A stretch of DNA of 64,000 bases from CAVZCK01 sp963798805 (GTDB lineage: Bacteria; Pseudomonadota; Alphaproteobacteria; Rhizobiales; Rhodomicrobiaceae). Made by a program: the position numbers and the translations under genes. Each line of letters opens with the position of its first letter. The first letter of the stretch is position 1. The DNA lies in NCBI GenBank assembly GCA_963798805.1, contig CAWCVC010000017.1, positions 124,001 through 188,000 on the forward strand. The letters are read 5' to 3'. Below are positions 8,267 through 16,888 of this stretch, one piece after another. The notes under the pieces are model-generated. The model searched no databases. It saw nothing but the letters and a program-made list of their open reading frames with translations, and had not been told where the DNA came from.

Positions 8267-9361
8267 ATGCTAGGCGCGCGGGGCGGGCGGCGCGCATCGC
8301 GGCCGGACCGGCCGATCATTTGGGCGATCGCACTCGCGGCTCTCGCCGCAGGCATAGGCTACCAGGAGCACGACGGCAAAGAATATCACGGGTCGGTCGG
8401 CACGCAAGCTGGCCGGCAGACCGGAAAGGGCCGGCAGGCATCCTTCCCTTCCGAAATACCCGCGGCCGGCTGGAAGGACATTTTGCGGCGGGTCTATCAG
8501 CGCCTGTCGCGGGACCGCATTCTCACGATCGCGGCGGGTGTGACGTTCTATATCCTGCTCGCAATTTTTCCGGCCATCGCCGCGCTCGTCTCCATTTTCG
8601 GCCTGTTTGCCGATCCCGCCACCGTCGGCAATCAGATCGGCAATCTCTCCGGCGTCCTGCCCGGCGGGGCCATCGACGTCATCACCGCGCAAGCGAACCG
8701 CGTCGCCAGCCAGTCGAGCGGCACGCTGGGCTGGGCGTTCGTGATCAGTCTGGTCATCTCGATCTGGAGCGCCAATGCGGGGGTGAAGGCGACGTTTGAC
8801 GCGCTGAACGTCGCCTATGGAGAGGAAGAGAAACGCGGCTTCATCGAACTCACGGCGATTTCCCTGCTCTTTACGGTGTCGCTTATCATCTTCGCCATTC
8901 TGGCGATTGCGGTGGTCGTGGTGCTGCCGAATCTGCTCGGCGCCCTTGGTCTTAGCAGCGTCACCCAAGGGGTCATCCAATATGGCAAATGGGTGTTCCT
9001 CCTCCTCGCCCTCGTCTTTCTGATCTCGTTTTTCTACCGGTTCGGTCCGAGCCGCGACCGTCCGAGATGGCGCTGGCTGAGCTGGGGCAGCGCCTTCGCT
9101 GCGATCGGCTGGCTCGGCGTCTCGATCCTGTTCGCCTGGTACGTTTCGAATTTCGGCAGCTACAACAAGACCTACGGCTCGCTTGGCGCGGTGATCGGCT
9201 TCATGACCTGGGTCTGGCTGTCGATCATCGTCGTGCTCATCGGCGCGGTGCTGGACGCGGAAATGGAGCATCAGACCATCCGGGATACCACAACCGGCAG
9301 GCCTGAACCCCTCGGCAAGCGGGGGGCCGTGATGGCCGACACCGTCGGGGAATTGAAATAA
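8267..9361 (+). CDS. YihY/BrkB-family inner membrane protein
   Basis: Member of the YihY (once BrkB or RNase BN-like) family of integral membrane proteins of unsettled function. The protein has 364 residues. The ATG at 8267 is chosen because GGAGGAG stands 7 bases before it. After an N-terminal segment and a polar linker comes the family signature RDRILTIAAGVTFYILLAIF, then WSANAGVKATFDALNVAYGE. Several hydrophobic helices follow, ending SLGAVIGFMTWVWLSIIVVL. Six or so membrane segments fit the family. The gene is monocistronic as far as can be seen. Confidence 0.9.
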   Translation: MLGARGGRRASRPDRPIIWAIALAALAAGIGYQEHDGKEYHGSVGTQAGRQTGKGRQASFPSEIPAAGWKDILRRVYQRLSRDRILTIAAGVTFYILLAIFPAIAALVSIFGLFADPATVGNQIGNLSGVLPGGAIDVITAQANRVASQSSGTLGWAFVISLVISIWSANAGVKATFDALNVAYGEEEKRGFIELTAISLLFTVSLIIFAILAIAVVVVLPNLLGALGLSSVTQGVIQYGKWVFLLLALVFLISFFYRFGPSRDRPRWRWLSWGSAFAAIGWLGVSILFAWYVSNFGSYNKTYGSLGAVIGFMTWVWLSIIVVLIGAVLDAEMEHQTIRDTTTGRPEPLGKRGAVMADTVGELK

Positions 9362-9601
9362 CGAACCGTCCCGGCTTCTCCCCCGCGAAGACGCAAGACA
9401 TCAGCGTCTCCTCATTCCTGCGGCGCCGATCGGAGCCGCGCAGCGCGCTCAGCCCCGTCACACCTGTGCGCCGCCGCTGGGGGGCCGGCGAAACAATTCC
9501 CGTCCGGGCACGGTACGCTCGTACCGGTTTGCAGACGAACGGAGGATCGCCTCCAGGTCCAGACAAGACCAGAGTCCGGCAAGGCTTCGGAGCAAGCGCT
9601 A

Positions 9602-10423
9602 ATGACTGGCCATCCTCCGCTAGATCTTCCCCATGGCCCGGGTCTGCCGCCGATCTCCCCGAAGGCCGCGCCGACGCTGAACAATCCGCAGGCGGAAGCA
9701 TTCTACGACCGCGCCCTCGACGAACTGATCGCTCTCGGCGCGCCGTTTCTGGTGGCCGGCACCTATGCGGTCAGCGCCTATACCGGCATTACGCGGGAGA
9801 CCAAGGATCTCGACATTTTCTGCAAGGCCGGGGATTTCCTGCACATCCTGACGCATTTCAACGATCTCGGCTTTCGCGTTCAGGTGGAGGACGAGCGCTG
9901 GCTCGGCAAGGTGTTCGACGAGGATGTGTTCTTCGACGTGATCTTCGCCTCGTCCAACGGCACCATGCCGATCGGCGAACACTGGTTCGAGCGCGCCCGC
10001 CAGGGGGAGATCCTCGGCAAGCAGGTGCGGATCGTCGGGCCGACCGAGCTCGTCTGGTCGAAATGCTTCATCCAGAGCCGCGACCGCTTCGACGGTGCCG
10101 ATGTCGTGCATCTGATCTTGAAGACGCACGACCAGATCGAATGGCGCGGGCTGCTCGACTATATGGAAGCCTATTGGGAGATCCTGCTCATCCATCTGCT
10201 GAATTTCCGCTGGGTCTACCCGACCGAGCGGGACAAGGTGCCCGATTGGCTGCTGGACGACCTGCTCGACCGTGTCGCCAAGCAGCGCAACCTGCCTCCT
10301 CCCCAATCGAGGGTCTGCCGGGGGCGGATGCTCTCGAAGCTGGACTACCGGGTCGATGTGGAGGAATGGGGTTTTGCCGACATCAGTGGTGAAAGCAAAT
10401 CCGGCAAATCGGACGATGACTGA
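9602..10423 (+). CDS. nucleotidyltransferase-fold protein
   Basis: A 273-residue cytosolic protein of the MNT-like nucleotidyltransferase superfamily. The diagnostic part is residues about 50-80: a G-T in FLVAGTYAVSAYTG where many relatives have G-G or G-S, then RETKDLDIFC with the metal-binding D-x-D, and later FFDVIFASSNG, which supplies a third acidic residue. The natural acceptor is unknown. The stop (10421-10423) lies just before the metallophosphoesterase gene, so the two probably share an mRNA. The start has GGAG about 10 bases upstream. It lacks the small HEPN partner seen in toxin-antitoxin MNT pairs. Confidence 0.75.
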   Translation: MTGHPPLDLPHGPGLPPISPKAAPTLNNPQAEAFYDRALDELIALGAPFLVAGTYAVSAYTGITRETKDLDIFCKAGDFLHILTHFNDLGFRVQVEDERWLGKVFDEDVFFDVIFASSNGTMPIGEHWFERARQGEILGKQVRIVGPTELVWSKCFIQSRDRFDGADVVHLILKTHDQIEWRGLLDYMEAYWEILLIHLLNFRWVYPTERDKVPDWLLDDLLDRVAKQRNLPPPQSRVCRGRMLSKLDYRVDVEEWGFADISGESKSGKSDDD

Positions 10424-10445
10424 AGGCGCGGGGGGTGATGCTATC

Positions 10446-11120
10446 ATGACCGGACCGGATGGGGCCATCAAGGTGGCGGCGATCGGGGACCTCCATGTGA
10501 AGGAGGACGAGCCGCCATCCTATCGCGAGCTGTTCGAGGAGATTTCCCAGGCAGCGGACGTCCTGGTCCTTGCCGGCGACCTCACCGATCTCGGCAAGGT
10601 GCGCGAGGCCGAGATTCTGGCTGAAGAATTGCGGGCCTGCAGCATCCCCGTGGTCGCCGTGCTAGGCAATCACGATTACGAATGCGACGCCGTCGAGGAT
10701 GTTGCGGCCATCCTGCGCGAGGCGGGCGTCCGTCTGCTCGACGGCCAGGCGACCGAGATCGAGGGCGTCAGCTTCGTCGGCGTCAAAGGCTTTGCCGGCG
10801 GCTTCGGCGCGAGGATGCTCGGCTCTTTCGGCGAGCCGGCAATCAAGAGCATGGTGGCGGAGAGTGTCAACGAGGCCATGCGCCTGGAAAACGCAATGCG
10901 CCAGGTCCATAGCGGGCGCATGCTGGTGGTGCTGCTCGCCTTTCTGGGCTCGTCCCGGCTGGCGGAGACGATCGACCGCTTCAAGGCGAGCGCCGTCGTG
11001 CATGGCCACGCCCATTGCGGCGTCTATGAAGGCCACACACCCGGCGGCGTGCCCGTCTACAATGTGGCGATGCACATCGAAAAGCCGACCGGCCGCCCCT
11101 ACGCGCTGCTCGACATCTAG
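10446..11120 (+). CDS. metallophosphoesterase with an apparent internal deletion
   Basis: Calcineurin-like phosphoesterase of 224 residues (an alternative ATG at 10416 would overlap the gene before it and add 10). Metal-site motifs visible in order: AIGDLHVKED, VLAGDLTDLG, AVLGNHDYE and VHGHAHCGVYEG. Relatives have a further ligand histidine in a stretch like V-V-L-H-Y-(A/S)-P followed by about 15 residues before FLGSSRLAETI. Here VVLLAFLGSSRLAE joins these directly, so that histidine segment is missing while the frame is kept. The protein may therefore be impaired. It is co-directional with the nucleotidyltransferase. The comparison to relatives is from memory. Confidence 0.82.
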   Translation: MTGPDGAIKVAAIGDLHVKEDEPPSYRELFEEISQAADVLVLAGDLTDLGKVREAEILAEELRACSIPVVAVLGNHDYECDAVEDVAAILREAGVRLLDGQATEIEGVSFVGVKGFAGGFGARMLGSFGEPAIKSMVAESVNEAMRLENAMRQVHSGRMLVVLLAFLGSSRLAETIDRFKASAVVHGHAHCGVYEGHTPGGVPVYNVAMHIEKPTGRPYALLDI

Positions 11121-11128
11121 CCCGACAA

Positions 11129-11580
11129 CTAACCCGCGCCGGCGAGCAGCCGATCCTTGGCGGACTTCCAGTAGTCGCGCAGCTCAGCCGGCAGAGCATT
11201 CTGCACCTTCTCGACCTGCTCGGGTGCGACATAATGCGAGAGCACGGCGAATACGGCCGTGATCGCATCCTTCGGATCGACCGGGCGCGTATCTGAAAGC
11301 CATTTTCCGACCTCGGCGACGAATTCGTCGAAGTCGCATTTGAGCGGCTGCTTTACCGGCTGAAACTGGTCGTAATAGAGGCCGCGAACCAGAAGCGGCA
11401 GCTCGGCTCCGAGATGCGCTGCAAGCGTCACCGGAATGCGGTCGCGCAATTTGTGCAGCACCACGGAGAAAACCTTCCAGGCCAGCTTCCGATCGGGGCC
11501 GATGGTTTCGCAGATCTCCTCAGCCAGCGGTTGGTGGTTTGCAGGGTCTCATCGAAGACGTCGAGGCCGGTCGCGCTCAT
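11129..11580 (-). pseudogene. DUF2267 protein with a single-base frameshift
   Basis: DUF2267 proteins are small helical proteins of unknown function, often stress-linked. From the ATG at 11578-11580 (good ribosome site upstream, AAGGAGGCGCCCC) the frame reads MSATGLDVFDETLQTTNRWL and then becomes nonsense. Shifting by one base at about 11520 continues as EEICETIGPDRKLAWKVFSV and on through LRDRIPVTLAAHLGAELPLL to the stop at 11129. One base seems to be missing in the CTGAGGAG run. Restored, the protein has about 150 residues. An open frame from a GTG near 11464 would lack the first third. Sequencing error and true inactivation cannot be told apart here. Confidence 0.8.
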
Positions 11581-11860
11581 GGGGCGCCTCCTTCGGCAAG
11601 ATGAGCCTTTGCTCGTGTAACTTCGACCGAAGCCGCCCCGTTCCGCGCCGGCGTGATTTCCGATCAGGCCTCCGGCAATCCGCCTCAAATCGTCTCAAAC
11701 GGTGCGAGAATGTGCCCCAATGATCACGCGCCCGGAGATCTCGGCGCGGAACAAACCCGAAGCGGGGGGTGTTCAAGTCAGGGGGGCTTTAACTCGCGCG
11801 ACTTTCTCTTTAAGATTTTGAATGATTTCAGGAAGATTGGCCGCGCATTGGAGGAACGCC

Positions 11861-13228
11861 ATGACGATTAATCGACGCAAATCCCAAAATTCCACCCATC
11901 CCGGAGTGAGCCGGCGGACATTCATTCAGACCGGACTCGGGGTTGCCGCAACCGGCCTTCTCCTCAAGGACAAGATCGCCTGGGCGGCGGAAAGTCACCC
12001 GGCGCTTGGCACATTTCCCGCGGGCGTTCAGGGCAGCACCGCCTTCATCGGCCTTGTCGCCCCGTTGACCGGCCCCTATTCGGGCTCCGGCAAGGACATG
12101 CAGGCGGGCTTCGAGCTGGCCGTGAAGCATCTCAATAATGGCAGCCAGATCACCGACCAGATCCCCACGCTGAAATCCGGCAAGGGCGTGCTCGGCAAGA
12201 AGATCGAGACGGGCGTCGCCGACAGCGAGACCAAGCCCGATCCCGCCATCCAGGCGGCGACGCGCTTCATCCGCGACAACAATGCGATCATGCTTTGCGG
12301 CGGCGTCTCGAGTGCGGTCTCGATCGCGCTCGAGAAGCTCGGCCAGCGCGAGCGCGTTATTTTCATGGTCGGCAATAGCGGCTCGAACGACACGACCGGC
12401 AAGGACTGCCAGCGTTACGGCTTCCGCTCCCAGCTCTCGGCCTATATGGCGGCCAAAGCTCTCTCGCCGGTGCTCGCCAAAGAGATCGGCAAGAACAAGA
12501 AGGTCGCCTATCTGACGCCGGACTACACCTACGGCCACAGCGTTTACGACTCGATGAAGGAGTTCACGGCCAATGAAGGCTGGACCGAGGCGACCAATCA
12601 GCTTGCCCCGCTCGGCACCACCGATTTCAGCTCCTATCTGCTCAACATCGCCAATAGCGGCGCGGACGTCTTCGTCAACATCGCCTTCGGCGCCGACGCT
12701 GTCGCCTCGACCAAGCAGGCAGAGCAGTTCAACATCCTCAAGAAGATGAAATATGTCGTGCCGAACATCTCCCAGTTCCAGGCTCAGGAGTTGGGTGCCA
12801 AGATCATGGGCGGCACCTACGGTACGCAGGCCTGGTGGTGGGGCGAGGAGGATCATTTCCCGCTGGCCAAGTTCTTCGTCCAGGATTTCGAAAAGGCCTA
12901 TGGCTACAAGCCGCGCTGGGGCGCCAGTGAGATCTATGTGCAGATGCTGGTCTGGGCCGATGCGGTGGCCCGCGCCGGCAGCTTCTATCCGGTCGACGTG
13001 ATCAAAGCGCTCGAGGCGGGACACAAGGTGGATTCGATCTATGGCCAGGTCTGGTATCGCGCCGGCGATCATCAGATGGTTCGGCCCGTGCCGGTCGTGG
13101 TCGGCAAGAAGCCCGACGAGATGAAGGGCAAGGAAGACTTCTACAAGATCGTCGAGCTTGTCCCGGGCGAGCAGACCATGCCGCCCCTCGATAAGACGGG
13201 CTGCCATATGCCGGATTACGGAATCTAG
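11861..13228 (+). CDS. ABC transporter substrate-binding protein (branched-chain amino acid/urea type), Tat-exported
   Basis: Periplasmic binding protein for the importer that follows. The protein has 455 residues. The ATG at 11861 is preceded by GGAGGAACGCC, so the longer upstream frame is not used. A twin-arginine signal is clear: SRRTFIQTGLGVAATGLLL. The mature part is a type I periplasmic-binding fold: FIGLVAPLTGPYSGSGKDMQ, GLLGKK-like cleft residues, DSETKPDPAIQAATRFI, and YLTPDYTYGHSVYDSMKEF. The ligand cannot be assigned from sequence; amino acids, urea and aromatic acids all occur in this family. It is the first gene of SBP-permease-permease/ATPase-ATPase. Confidence 0.92.
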   Translation: MTINRRKSQNSTHPGVSRRTFIQTGLGVAATGLLLKDKIAWAAESHPALGTFPAGVQGSTAFIGLVAPLTGPYSGSGKDMQAGFELAVKHLNNGSQITDQIPTLKSGKGVLGKKIETGVADSETKPDPAIQAATRFIRDNNAIMLCGGVSSAVSIALEKLGQRERVIFMVGNSGSNDTTGKDCQRYGFRSQLSAYMAAKALSPVLAKEIGKNKKVAYLTPDYTYGHSVYDSMKEFTANEGWTEATNQLAPLGTTDFSSYLLNIANSGADVFVNIAFGADAVASTKQAEQFNILKKMKYVVPNISQFQAQELGAKIMGGTYGTQAWWWGEEDHFPLAKFFVQDFEKAYGYKPRWGASEIYVQMLVWADAVARAGSFYPVDVIKALEAGHKVDSIYGQVWYRAGDHQMVRPVPVVVGKKPDEMKGKEDFYKIVELVPGEQTMPPLDKTGCHMPDYGI

Positions 13229-13377
13229 TTGGAAACGATATCGAGCGGCGGTCCGGTCTGTCAGAGCGGGCCGCCGTTTGATTGCATGCCCGGTTTGTGA
13301 CGATAAAGCAGACCTGCCCCGTGAATTTTCGCGCAAACGCGGCACCCTGCGCTTGCGCTTCTCTTGAGAACCCAGCC

Positions 13378-14253
13378 ATGCCGTCGCTCGGCCAGTTCCT
13401 CTCGCAAGCATTCAACGGCCTTGCCTTCGGCAGCCTCCTGGCGCTGATCAGCAGCGGGCTCACCATCATCCTGGGCACGCTGGGCGTGTTGAATTTCGCC
13501 CATGGCGCCATGTTCATGGTCGGTGCCTACACGGCTTTCGTGGTTCTCACCTATACGGGCTCATACATTGCGGCGCTCATGGGCGGCGCGCTGGCGCTGC
13601 TCGTCCTCGGTGTGCTGACCGAGCGCATCCTGATCCGGCGCTATTACGACCGGCCGCATCAGGACCAGATCCTCGTCACCTTCGGCCTCGGCATTATGAT
13701 CGTCGAAGCCGTGCGGTACGGCTTCGGCGGCCTCAGCCAGCGCGTGCCGCTGCCGAGCTGGGGACTGGGCGTGGTCAATTTCGGCTATTTCTTCTATCCG
13801 CTCTACCGCGTCGAGGTGATCGGCATCGTCGCCGTGATCCTGATTGCCTTCTACCTGCTGCTCTACAGGACCTCGATCGGGCTGATCGTGCGCGCGGGCA
13901 TCGAGGACCCGCTCATGGTCGGGCTGCTCGGTGTGCGTCTGCGCCGCGTCTCCCTCTTCGTTTTCGCCCTCGGCGCCATGGCCGCCGGCATCGCCGGCGT
14001 CATCTATTCGCCGCTCTCCACCATCATCCCCGATATGGGCGAGCCGTTTCTGGTGCAATGCTTCGTCGTCGTGGTGATCGGCGGGCTCGGCTCCTTTCCC
14101 GGCGCGGTGGTCGGCGGCATCGTGGTCGGCGAGATGCTGAGCCTGACGACGATGTTCAACCCGGCCTATGCGCAAGCCGCGATCTACGCAGCCATGGTGC
14201 TGGTGCTGCTCATACGGCCGCACGGCCTGTTCGGCGCGCATGGGCGGGTGTGA
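13378..14253 (+). CDS. branched-chain amino acid-type ABC permease (LivH-like)
   Basis: First membrane subunit of the importer, 291 residues, about eight hydrophobic helices. LivH hallmarks are GLAFGSLLALISSGLTIILG, LNFAHGAMFMVGAY and VIGGLGSFPGAVVGGIVVGE. The ATG at 13378 is preferred over the longer frame from 13282, because the extra residues are polar and not family-like. Its stop overlaps the next start by one base (TGATG at 14251-14255), which implies translational coupling. Confidence 0.92.
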   Translation: MPSLGQFLSQAFNGLAFGSLLALISSGLTIILGTLGVLNFAHGAMFMVGAYTAFVVLTYTGSYIAALMGGALALLVLGVLTERILIRRYYDRPHQDQILVTFGLGIMIVEAVRYGFGGLSQRVPLPSWGLGVVNFGYFFYPLYRVEVIGIVAVILIAFYLLLYRTSIGLIVRAGIEDPLMVGLLGVRLRRVSLFVFALGAMAAGIAGVIYSPLSTIIPDMGEPFLVQCFVVVVIGGLGSFPGAVVGGIVVGEMLSLTTMFNPAYAQAAIYAAMVLVLLIRPHGLFGAHGRV

Positions 14254-16082
14254 TGGCGCGCTCGTCCTTCTCTCTTGCAAAGCGGTGGCTGCCGGAGCTT
14301 CTCGTGGCGGCCGGCCTCGTCATCCTGCCGTTCGTGGCCGGCTCGGTCGATCTGTGGACGCGCGTGCTGATCTGGGGCCTGTTCGGCCTCGGCTTCTCGC
14401 TGCTTTTCGGCTATACGGGGCTGCTCTCCTTCGGACAGGCGGCCTTCTACGGCACGGGCGGCTTCGTCACCGCCTATCTCCTGACCAGCAACATCATCGC
14501 CAATGTCTGGCTGGCTATGCTGATCGGCACGCTCGCCGCCACGGCATTCAGCGTCGCCGTCGGCTATCTTGCCTTGCGCCGGGTCGGCATCTATTTCGCC
14601 ATGATCACGCTGGCTTTCGGCGAGCTGTCCTATTTCCTGGAGAATTCGCCGCTGGCGAACTGGACCGGTGGCGAAAACGGCCTGCCGGGCATTCCCGCGC
14701 CGACACTGCAGATGGCTGGCCTGCACATCGAGTTCGCCGGCAGCTGGCCGAGCTACGAGCTGATCGCCGGCCTGTTCTTCCTCGGCTATGTGCTGGCGCG
14801 CTTCGTCGTGCTCTCGCCTGTCGGCAGCGTGCTCATCGCGATCCAGCAGAACCCCTTGCGCACGGCGGCGCTCGGCCACAATGTCGCCGGCTATAAGCTC
14901 GCGGTGTTCGTGCTGGCCGCCGCCTATGCCGGGCTCGCCGGCGCGCTGCTCGGGATCTTCCAGAGCTACATGCCGCCATCCGCCTTTGAGCTGGCCACAT
15001 CGGGACAGCTCGTCATCCAGACCGTGATCGGCGGCGCCGAGCTGCTGCTCGGACCCGCCATCGGCGCGGCGATCTGGCTGTCCTTGCGGGACGTGCTGCA
15101 GCAGCTTCCCGTGGTCGGCGATCTGTGGAAATTCATCCTCGGCTTTGCCTTCGTGCTCCTGGTCACCCTCCTGCGCAAGGGCGTGGGCGGCGAGCTGGTG
15201 CATGGCTGGCGGCTGATCCGGCAGCGGCTCTGGCCAGTGAACGGCGCACCTGCGGCACAGATGCGATCCGAGCTCAAGGGGGCCGCGCCGGAGTTGCAGC
15301 CACTCCCTGCAGGGGGGCAGATGGAAACCGGTGTGGCGCTCGAAACCCACGATGTCGGCAAGGCTTATGGCGGCATCCATGCCGTCGACGGCGTGACATT
15401 TGCGGTGCCCACCGGCGCGCTCTACGCCATCATCGGCCCGAACGGCGCCGGCAAAAGCACCTTTCTGCGCCTGCTCGCCGGCGAGGAGCATCCGGACAGC
15501 GGCAGCATCCGTGTCACGGGCCTCGACGTGACCGGCGCCGATATGACGGAAGTGGCCCAGCACGGCATCGCCAAGAGCTTCCAGATCAATCAGCTCTTTC
15601 TGCCCCTGACGGTCCGGGAGAATCTTCGCATCGGCGCGCTCGGGAGATATCGCGGCCCGATCCGTTTCGACATCTTCCGCAGCGCCGACAGCATGGAGCC
15701 GGTCGAGCGTCTGGTCGCCGCGCTGATCGAGGAACTCGGCCTCGGCGAGCACGCCGATCTGCCGGTCGATACGCTTCCCTATGGCGAGAAGCGCCGGCTC
15801 GAGCTCGGACTGGCGCTCGCCTCGCGCCCCTCGGTGCTGCTGCTAGACGAGCCGCTTGCCGGCCTCAGCCCGACCGAGCGCGAGGATGTCAAGCAGCTCA
15901 TCAGGGATTTGCGCAAGGGGCGCACCATCGTGCTGGTCGAGCACGATATGGACGCGGTGTTCGAGCTGGCGGAGCGCATCATGGTTCTGCACGAAGGCCG
16001 GCGGCTGGCCGAGGGCACGCCCGAAGCCATTCAGAAAGACCCGCAGGTGCAGTCTGCCTATCTCGGTGGAGTCGACTTCTAG
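14253..16082 (+). CDS. fused LivM permease and LivG ATPase
   Basis: One 609-residue protein carries two importer subunits. Residues 1 to about 320 are the LivM permease (LLFGYTGLLSFGQAAFYGTG, YLALRRVGIYFAMITLAFGE). A linker follows, and then from about 357 the ATPase: Walker A GPNGAGKSTFLRLLAGEE, signature LPYGEKRRLELGLAL, Walker B SVLLLDEPLAGLSPTE, H-loop LVEHDMDAVFE. In most bacteria these are separate genes. An ATG at 15321 (residue 357) has AGGGGGGCAG just before it, so a free ATPase could also be made by internal initiation. The transporter would then have two ATPase chains, this one and LivF. Confidence 0.92.
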   Translation: MARSSFSLAKRWLPELLVAAGLVILPFVAGSVDLWTRVLIWGLFGLGFSLLFGYTGLLSFGQAAFYGTGGFVTAYLLTSNIIANVWLAMLIGTLAATAFSVAVGYLALRRVGIYFAMITLAFGELSYFLENSPLANWTGGENGLPGIPAPTLQMAGLHIEFAGSWPSYELIAGLFFLGYVLARFVVLSPVGSVLIAIQQNPLRTAALGHNVAGYKLAVFVLAAAYAGLAGALLGIFQSYMPPSAFELATSGQLVIQTVIGGAELLLGPAIGAAIWLSLRDVLQQLPVVGDLWKFILGFAFVLLVTLLRKGVGGELVHGWRLIRQRLWPVNGAPAAQMRSELKGAAPELQPLPAGGQMETGVALETHDVGKAYGGIHAVDGVTFAVPTGALYAIIGPNGAGKSTFLRLLAGEEHPDSGSIRVTGLDVTGADMTEVAQHGIAKSFQINQLFLPLTVRENLRIGALGRYRGPIRFDIFRSADSMEPVERLVAALIEELGLGEHADLPVDTLPYGEKRRLELGLALASRPSVLLLDEPLAGLSPTEREDVKQLIRDLRKGRTIVLVEHDMDAVFELAERIMVLHEGRRLAEGTPEAIQKDPQVQSAYLGGVDF

Positions 16083-16097
16083 TGTGGTGATCGAGTA

Positions 16098-16796
16098 GTG
16101 AGCATGATCGAGCTGGACAAGGTCAACAGCTATTACGGCGACTCGCACATCCTGTTCGACGTGTCGATGGAGGTCCGCGAGAAGGAGGTCGTCGCCTTGC
16201 TCGGGCGCAACGGCGCCGGCAAGAGCACCACGCTCAAGACCCTCGCCGGCGTCATCCACCCGCGGTCGGGCAGCATCCGCCTGGCCGGCGAACCGATCGA
16301 TCATCTGCCGACCTATGAGATCGCCCGGCGCGGGCTTCAGCTCGTGCCGGACGAGCGCCGGATCTTTGGCAGCCTCACTGTGGCTGAGAATTTGCGGCTC
16401 GCCGCGCTCACCGCCGAAAACCCCTGGCCGGTCAAGCGCATCTACGAGATGTTTCCGCGCCTCGAGGAGCGGCGCGAGTCGCGCGGCGGCTTCCTCTCCG
16501 GCGGCGAGCAGCAGATGCTGGCGATCGCGCGGGCGCTGATCCGCAATCCGCGCGTCATCCTGCTGGATGAGCCGTTCGAGGGCCTCGCCGCCATCATCGT
16601 CAGGGACCTGCTCCAGCTCTGCCAGCAGCTTGTCGCCGAGGGGCCGACCGTCGTCATCGTCGAGCAGAACTTACGCGCCGCTCTGCGTCTTGCCATGCGC
16701 GTCTATGTGCTCAATAACGGCCATATCGTCTTCGAAGGCACGCCCGCCGATCTGAACGCCAACCCCGAGATCGCCGCCCGCTATATCGGGATCTGA
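16098..16796 (+). CDS. branched-chain amino acid-type ABC ATPase (LivF-like)
   Basis: Second ATPase of the importer, 232 residues. Walker A GRNGAGKSTTLKTLAG, signature FLSGGEQQMLAIARAL, Walker B VILLDEPFEGLA and a closing YVLNNGHIVFEGTPADL are all present. A GTG at 16098 or the ATG at 16104 could be the start; both lie 15-21 bases after the fused permease/ATPase stop, and neither has a strong ribosome site, so translation probably depends on coupling. It is the last gene of the operon, and a palindromic repeat follows. Confidence 0.92.
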   Translation: MSMIELDKVNSYYGDSHILFDVSMEVREKEVVALLGRNGAGKSTTLKTLAGVIHPRSGSIRLAGEPIDHLPTYEIARRGLQLVPDERRIFGSLTVAENLRLAALTAENPWPVKRIYEMFPRLEERRESRGGFLSGGEQQMLAIARALIRNPRVILLDEPFEGLAAIIVRDLLQLCQQLVAEGPTVVIVEQNLRAALRLAMRVYVLNNGHIVFEGTPADLNANPEIAARYIGI

Positions 16797-16799
16797 GCG

Positions 16800-16840
16800 A
16801 GATCCGAAAAGCGGGAACCGGTTTTCGGAAAAATCGAGCT
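16800..16840. repeat. short intergenic palindrome of a dispersed family
   Basis: CCGAAAAGCGGGAACCGG followed by TTTTCGG: arms CCGAAAA and TTTTCGG enclose a GC core, with A-rich sequence behind. Similar sequence is seen near 50485-50625 and 51056-51119. It lies between convergent genes (livF and the CPBP fusion) and may act as a terminator for both. Confidence 0.45.
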
Positions 16841-16888
16841 CAAAAGAACAAAGGAATATAAACGGCACGTCTGCCCTGCCGGTGGCCG

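Noticed and set aside
11828..13411. 527-codon open frame on the minus strand
   Set aside because: It is the antisense shadow of the binding-protein gene; its product is charged low-complexity with no family pattern.
14184..15752. 522-codon open frame on the minus strand
   Set aside because: Antisense of the fused LivM-LivG gene, whose motifs are unmistakable.
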